In this document: piece by piece, positions 43,477 to 47,233 of the stretch
Layout: every line of letters begins with the position of its first letter
Numbering within the stretch: the first letter of the stretch is position 1
From: RGIG7111 sp036839975
Lineage (GTDB): Bacteria > Bacillota > Clostridia > Peptostreptococcales > Anaerovoracaceae
Reading direction: 5' to 3'
DNA length: 47,233 nt
Assembly (NCBI GenBank): GCA_036839975.1
Contig: DAISVU010000011.1
Span: forward strand, 1 to 47,233
The notes under the pieces: model-generated
Told to the model about the DNA's origin: nothing
The model's input: the letters and a program-made list of their open reading frames with translations, nothing else
Database searches by the model: none
Translations under genes and position numbers: made by a program

Positions 43477-45273
43477 ATGAATAATGTACAACAAAAACAA
43501 TTAGGATCAGCTCTTTGGGGAATTGCCGATAAACTTAGGGGCACTATGAATGCGGATGATTTTCGCGACTATATGTTATCCTTTCTTTTTTTAAGATATC
43601 TTTCAGACAATTATGAAACTGCGGCAAATAAGGAGCTTAGCAAAGACTATACAGATTGTGAGAAAGAAATTGAAAACATAAAAAATAATGGAAACATAGA
43701 TAAGGTTATAGCCGAGTTAAAATTAAAGATAACGGATTATTTTAATACATTGCCTGTAAGTAAGCTTCCCGTAAAGGAGAATGAGACAAATAATGAGGTC
43801 ATCAAAAGAGCAAGACAAACTCTTGTCGATGAATATGCCAGTTTACTTGAAAATCAGAAGCTAACTCCTTTGAGTTTATGGTATATCAATAATTTGGATC
43901 AAGTATCCTTTTTTGAAAAGCAGATGCGCAAAAAGGTTCATTTTGTCATTAGGCCACAGTACTTATGGAGTAATATTTATGAGTTATCTCGAACACAAAA
44001 TAATCAACTTTTGAAGACTTTGCAAGCTGGTTTTAAATTTATTGAAAATGAATCGTTTGATAGTACATTTCATGGACTATTTTCAGAGGTGAATCTTGAT
44101 TCGGATAAATTAGGTAAAAATTATCAATCACGTAATGAAATGCTATGCTCAATAATAACAGAAATTGTCGAAAGACTTGCTGAGTTCACAAATGAAGTGG
44201 ATTTGTTAGGTAATGCTTATGAGTATCTAATAGGGCAGTTTGCAGCAGGTTCCGGTAAAAAAGCCGGAGAATTTTATACCCCACAGCAGATTTCTAATAT
44301 TCTTTCCAGAATTGTTATATTGGATAGCCAGAAACCGGAGTTAGGAAAAAGGGATTTTATAAATAATCTTTTGGATTTCGCATGTGGTTCGGGGTCTTTA
44401 CTTATAAATGTAAAAAAACATCTTGAACCGAATAGTATTAGCCAAATATATGGACAAGAGAAGAATATAACGACATATAACCTTGCACGAATGAATATGC
44501 TATTGCATGGGTTTAAGGATTCGGAGTTTCAAATTTTTCATGGAGATTCTTTGTTAAATGATTGGTCGTTGCTGAATGAAATGAATCCGGCTAAAAAGTT
44601 GGAGTGTGATGCTGTAGTAGCAAATCCTCCTTTTAGTTATAGATGGGAACCGGATGATACATTAGTCGAAGATTTTCGTTTTAAAAGTTATGGACTTGCA
44701 CCAAAGTCGGCAGCTGATTTTGCATTCTTGTTACATGGGTTTCATTTTTTGAGCAAGAATGGAACCATGGCAATTATCTTACCTCATGGAGTATTGTTCC
44801 GAGGGGGTGCAGAAGAGAAAATTAGAACTAAACTTTTGAAAGATGGAAATATTGATGCGGTAATCGGATTGCCGGCTAATTTATTCTTTTCAACAGGAAT
44901 ACCGGTTTGCATTCTTGTATTGAAAAAATGCAAGAAACCTGATGATGTATTATTTATCAATGCAAGTGAGTATTATGAAAAAGGTAAACGACAAAATGTT
45001 CTTTTACCGGAGCACATAGATAAAATTGTTGACACATATCAATTCCGTAGGGAAGATGACAAGAGGTATTCACGTCGTGTATCTATGGAAGAAATTGAGA
45101 AGAATGGATACAACTTAAATATTTCTCAATATGTAAGCACGGCTCCTGAAGAAAAAATAATTGATATTGAAGAAGTGGCAAAAGAATTGAGGACAATAGA
45201 GTACGACATCAAAAAGGCAAAAGATGCTCATAATGTATTCTTGAAAGAGCTTGGTCTTGAACAACTACCATAG
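43477..45273 (+). CDS. hsdM: Type I restriction enzyme, methyltransferase subunit
   Basis: The 598-residue N6-adenine methyltransferase has an N-terminal helical domain (LWGIADKLRGTMNADDFRDYMLSFLFLRYLSDN), AGEFYTPQQISNILSRI, SAM motif LLDFACGSGSLLINV and catalytic N383-P-P-F386. It ends with a C-terminal helix that contacts HsdS. It methylates the HsdS target and, with HsdR, forms the restriction complex. The ATG at 43477 follows GAGGTG by 6 bases; the preceding gene stops inside that ribosome binding site. Placement last, after the ATPase, is unusual since hsdM commonly precedes hsdS. Confidence 0.96.
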   Translation: MNNVQQKQLGSALWGIADKLRGTMNADDFRDYMLSFLFLRYLSDNYETAANKELSKDYTDCEKEIENIKNNGNIDKVIAELKLKITDYFNTLPVSKLPVKENETNNEVIKRARQTLVDEYASLLENQKLTPLSLWYINNLDQVSFFEKQMRKKVHFVIRPQYLWSNIYELSRTQNNQLLKTLQAGFKFIENESFDSTFHGLFSEVNLDSDKLGKNYQSRNEMLCSIITEIVERLAEFTNEVDLLGNAYEYLIGQFAAGSGKKAGEFYTPQQISNILSRIVILDSQKPELGKRDFINNLLDFACGSGSLLINVKKHLEPNSISQIYGQEKNITTYNLARMNMLLHGFKDSEFQIFHGDSLLNDWSLLNEMNPAKKLECDAVVANPPFSYRWEPDDTLVEDFRFKSYGLAPKSAADFAFLLHGFHFLSKNGTMAIILPHGVLFRGGAEEKIRTKLLKDGNIDAVIGLPANLFFSTGIPVCILVLKKCKKPDDVLFINASEYYEKGKRQNVLLPEHIDKIVDTYQFRREDDKRYSRRVSMEEIEKNGYNLNISQYVSTAPEEKIIDIEEVAKELRTIEYDIKKAKDAHNVFLKELGLEQLP

Positions 45274-45317
45274 GTTTATGTTTATAACAAGTGTAAAGAT
45301 AAGGAGTTGTATGTTAT

Positions 45318-46178
45318 ATGCCAAATTTAAAAGCAAAAGAATATAGGCGATTTGAAGATATTAAGTATATTAGAAAAGACGGAAGCGAATATTGGAGTGC
45401 AAGAGAACTTGCTGATGTACTTGATTATTCTCAGTGGAGAAACTTTGAAAGGGTCATTGATAGAGCGATGATTGCCTGTGAGAACAGCGGCCATGAGGTC
45501 ACATACGATTTTGCTGAGGTCAGCAAAATCGTGGAGGCTGGAGCTACAAGGAAGTCTATAAAAGATTATGAACTTACGAGATATGCTTGCTATTTGATTG
45601 TGCAAAATGGCGATCCGAGAAAAGAGGTTATTGCACTTGGACAAACCTATTTTGCCATACAAACATATCGTCAAGAAATAGCAAATCATTTTAATCAGCT
45701 TGATGAAGATAGAAGAAGGCTTGTTGTTCGTGGAGATATTAAACAATGGAATCAGCTTTTGGTAGAAACAGCACACGATGCGGGAGTTATCACAAACGAA
45801 GAATTTGCTATATTTCAGAATGCAGGATATATGGGATTGTATGGCGGATTAGATGTTGAAGACATACATGATAGAAAAGGCTTAACCGCAAGACAAAAAA
45901 TTCTGGATTATATGGGGAGTACCGAACTGATTGCTAATTTATTTAGAATATCACAGACAGAAGAAAAGCTAAGGAAGGACAAAATTGAAGGTGCAGAAGC
46001 TGCAACAAAGGTTCATTACTCAGTAGGAAAAGAAGTTAGAAGTGCTATTGAAAAAATTGGAGGTACTATGCCGGAAGATTTGCCTGTTCCGGAGAAAAGT
46101 ATTCAACAGATAGAAAAAGAGCAGATGAAGCGTCTAAAGGATAAAGCTAAAAAAGGCAAATTGATGTGGGATGAATAA
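45318..46178 (+). CDS. dinD: DinD-like DNA-damage-inducible protein
   Basis: The 286-residue protein matches DinD: YWSARELADVLDYSQWRNFERVIDRAM (Bro-N-like fold), TRKSIKDYELTRYACYLIVQNGDP, and the C-terminal GLTARQKILDYMGSTELIANLFR. In E. coli DinD is LexA-controlled and inhibits RecA strand exchange. DinD-like genes often accompany type I restriction loci. AAGGAG lies 10 bases upstream. No LexA box could be identified in the 44-base gap. It is the last gene before attR. Confidence 0.87.
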   Translation: MPNLKAKEYRRFEDIKYIRKDGSEYWSARELADVLDYSQWRNFERVIDRAMIACENSGHEVTYDFAEVSKIVEAGATRKSIKDYELTRYACYLIVQNGDPRKEVIALGQTYFAIQTYRQEIANHFNQLDEDRRRLVVRGDIKQWNQLLVETAHDAGVITNEEFAIFQNAGYMGLYGGLDVEDIHDRKGLTARQKILDYMGSTELIANLFRISQTEEKLRKDKIEGAEAATKVHYSVGKEVRSAIEKIGGTMPEDLPVPEKSIQQIEKEQMKRLKDKAKKGKLMWDE

Positions 46179-46211
46179 TGTGTGCTAATAATAAAAAGAC
46201 ATTCGTACTGT

Positions 46212-46229
46212 AGTATCATCATTGATACT
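46212..46229. repeat. Inverted repeat at attR
   Basis: AGTATCA and TGATACT form a perfect 7-bp inverted repeat around TCAT. The right arm is the first part of the 24-bp att repeat, so this is probably an integrase core-type or arm-type binding site. Confidence 0.6.
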
Positions 46230-46246
46230 GTTTTGATACTAAAAAT
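46223..46246. repeat. attR of the 16-kb element
   Basis: Exact second copy of the 24 bases at 30139-30162, 45 bases after the dinD stop. It marks the right end of the element. Confidence 0.9.
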
Positions 46247-46440
46247 CTCAAAAACTATAAAAAATAGATATAAAAATAACCAATTTTAGAAACTTAATAG
46301 ATACTGATGGTATATAAAAGAAACAAATATGCTATGGTAATTATTGAGTGGGAGTGATTAAAAACAGGCTCTAAAGCCTTATAAATAGACATTTTATGAG
46401 CGTTGTGCTTGCAAAATGCTTGCAGATTTTAGAAATACGT

Positions 46441-46473
46441 CACCTAAAGAGTAATTCTTTGGGTGATTTTTTT
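46441..46473 (+). terminator. Rho-independent terminator beyond attR
   Basis: A 10-bp stem (46441-46450 with 46456-46465, one G-T pair) and 5-base loop are followed by ATTTTTTT. No complete plus-strand gene is visible between attR and this hairpin, so it may be left from an earlier gene or end read-through from dinD. The rest of 46247-46440 shows no gene. Confidence 0.75.
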
Positions 46474-46481
46474 GTATTTAA

Positions 46482-46510
46482 AAATGCTACAGGGAGTTCC
46501 CATAGCATTT
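46482..46510 (-). terminator. Terminator of the right-edge XRE gene
   Basis: AAATGCTA/TAGCATTT (46482-46489 with 46503-46510) with an inner GGG/CCC pairing is followed on the minus strand by TTTTAAAT-type sequence. It lies just past the stop of the XRE gene. Confidence 0.65.
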
Positions 46511-46514
46511 CTTT

Positions 46515-47117
46515 TTATAGCAAATTATTTTCTTTTAAATACTCGATTCTCTTCTTTAAAATCTCATCACGGCTCAGTTCTTCAAATTCTTTCTGTGTTA
46601 GTGGTAGAGAATAATACTCTGCGGATTTATTTTTCATAGAATCAAACTGTTCTTTTGTAATAGAGTAGGATTCCAAGTCAAACAGATTATCGGACAACTC
46701 TTTTAGGATATTGCATACGTCAGCATTAAAAGCGTGTTCTTTATCATTACCATAGAACACAAGCTTAACATTCCATTTATTTTCATCGGTTTCAATGTCA
46801 TTATTTGGGAATTTATCTTCCACAATTATTTCAAATCCGATTTCTTTTTTCATTGCCAGTTCATACATAAATAATACAAAATCTCTCATGCTTGAAAGAC
46901 CGAAAGTATAGTCACTTCTTCCGGCAATCCAGTCTAAAGATACATTGCATTTATCGGCAATATCTATCAGAACATCTATTGTAGGATTATTTTTTCCATT
47001 TTCGTATGCAGACATGGACGGTTGAGGGATTCCTAAAAATTCTGCAAACTCCTTTTGTGTTTTTTTATTTATAGAACGAAGATATTTCAATCGTTCCGAT
47101 ACAGTTTTATTATTCAT
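46515..47117 (-). CDS. XRE-family repressor of a second element
   Basis: The 200-residue protein has an N-terminal HTH (SERLKYLRSINKKTQKEFAEFLGIPQPSMSAYENGKNNPTIDVLIDIADKCNVSLDWI), typical of prophage and ICE repressors. An unassigned acidic C-terminal domain follows. TAGGAG lies about 9 bases before the ATG. It diverges from a TTGACA promoter at the window edge, the arrangement of a lysogeny control region. It lies outside the 24-bp repeats, so it probably belongs to a neighbouring element. Confidence 0.85.
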   Translation of the reverse strand: MNNKTVSERLKYLRSINKKTQKEFAEFLGIPQPSMSAYENGKNNPTIDVLIDIADKCNVSLDWIAGRSDYTFGLSSMRDFVLFMYELAMKKEIGFEIIVEDKFPNNDIETDENKWNVKLVFYGNDKEHAFNADVCNILKELSDNLFDLESYSITKEQFDSMKNKSAEYYSLPLTQKEFEELSRDEILKKRIEYLKENNLL

Positions 47118-47181
47118 ATTATAATCTCCTATATTTATTATATCTTATTATATCAAATCGTATACTAAAAATAAAGAGAAA

Positions 47182-47233
47182 TTCTGATAAAAATCAGAAA
47201 TAACTATTGACATCTGTTATATAAATTATTATA
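47182..47233 (+). promoter_or_regulatory. Divergent promoter and operator at the right edge
   Basis: TTCTGAT/ATCAGAA (47182-47188 with 47193-47199) is a perfect operator-like dyad around AAAA. TTGACA (47207-47212) is followed after 17 bases by TATA (47230-47233), where the window ends in the -10 box. The gene driven is beyond the window. Confidence 0.65.

Larger units (their letters stand above)
30139..46246 (+). mobile_element. Integrative mobilizable element with type I restriction cargo
   Basis: Exact 24-bp direct repeats bound 16.1 kb with distinctly lower G+C than the guaA side. The order is: broken OLD-like gene, XRE repressor, xis, tyrosine integrase, ribbon-helix-helix protein, primase, VapE-like helicase, oriT-like region, mobC, truncated relaxase, HTH regulator, hsdR-hsdS-ATPase-hsdM and dinD. 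Replication and mobilization genes without a type IV secretion system indicate an element that relied on a helper conjugative system. The relaxase lesion suggests it is now stuck. Confidence 0.88.

Noticed and set aside
46396..46614. 72-codon plus-strand frame beyond attR
   Set aside because: It runs through a rho-independent terminator and into the antisense of the XRE gene.

Overview
The window looks like a chromosome segment of an anaerobic member of the Clostridia (Bacillota). Several things point there: TTGACA/TATAAT promoters and purine-rich ribosome binding sites, a rho-YqhQ-like-prmC cluster, a tsaE-tsaB-rimI-tsaD cluster, a Rex-type redox regulator beside a small 2[4Fe-4S] ferredoxin, and a CIRCE-controlled groESL operon. 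An Anaerovoracaceae/Mogibacterium-like host would fit, but this is a guess from gene order and codon habit, not a measurement.

Layout. (1) 1-8910 is core chromosome. A minus-strand rpsF-ssb-rpsR operon and a nucleotidyltransferase come first, then plus-strand genes: a degenerate shikimate-kinase-like protein, rho, a YqhQ-like DUF1385 membrane protein, prmC and thrC. (2) 9189-14578 is tRNA-Ser(GGA) followed by a decayed 5.2-kb island. A copy of the tRNA 3' end lies at 14508-14528, and the probable tRNA terminator is stranded beyond it. The island holds fragments of an SF1 helicase-nuclease that has lost both Walker motifs, a YdbC/PC4-like protein and gene debris, but no integrase. (3) 14758-30059 is core again: a methyltransferase with a MarR-style operator, an FkbH-like HAD fragment, the tRNA t6A genes, an ABC-F ATPase, acyl carrier protein, rex with an in-frame UGA, ferredoxin, an OGG-type glycosylase, groESL, guaB and guaA. 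(4) 30139-46246 is a 16.1-kb AT-rich integrative mobilizable element next to guaA, bounded by 24-bp direct repeats. It carries a broken OLD-like ATPase-TOPRIM gene, an XRE repressor, a frameshifted xis, a tyrosine integrase, a primase and a VapE-like helicase. It also has an oriT-like region with mobC, a gutted relaxase, and a type I restriction-modification locus. (5) 46247-47233 looks like the start of a second element, with another XRE repressor and a divergent promoter.

The most interesting system is the restriction locus, ordered hsdR-hsdS-ATPase-hsdM-dinD. The ATPase between hsdS and hsdM has the size, nucleotide-binding motifs and C-terminal R-x3-E...H spacing of the PrrC anticodon nuclease. 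PrrC is a toxin held silent by a type I restriction enzyme and released when a phage disables that enzyme. Here it would be a two-layer phage defence carried on a mobile element that has lost its own relaxase active site.

Many genes in or near the mobile regions have broken frames (OLD-like gene twice, xis, helicase twice, island debris), and rex has an in-frame UGA. Two of the breaks lie in homopolymer runs. True decay, phase variation and sequence error cannot be separated from this window alone.
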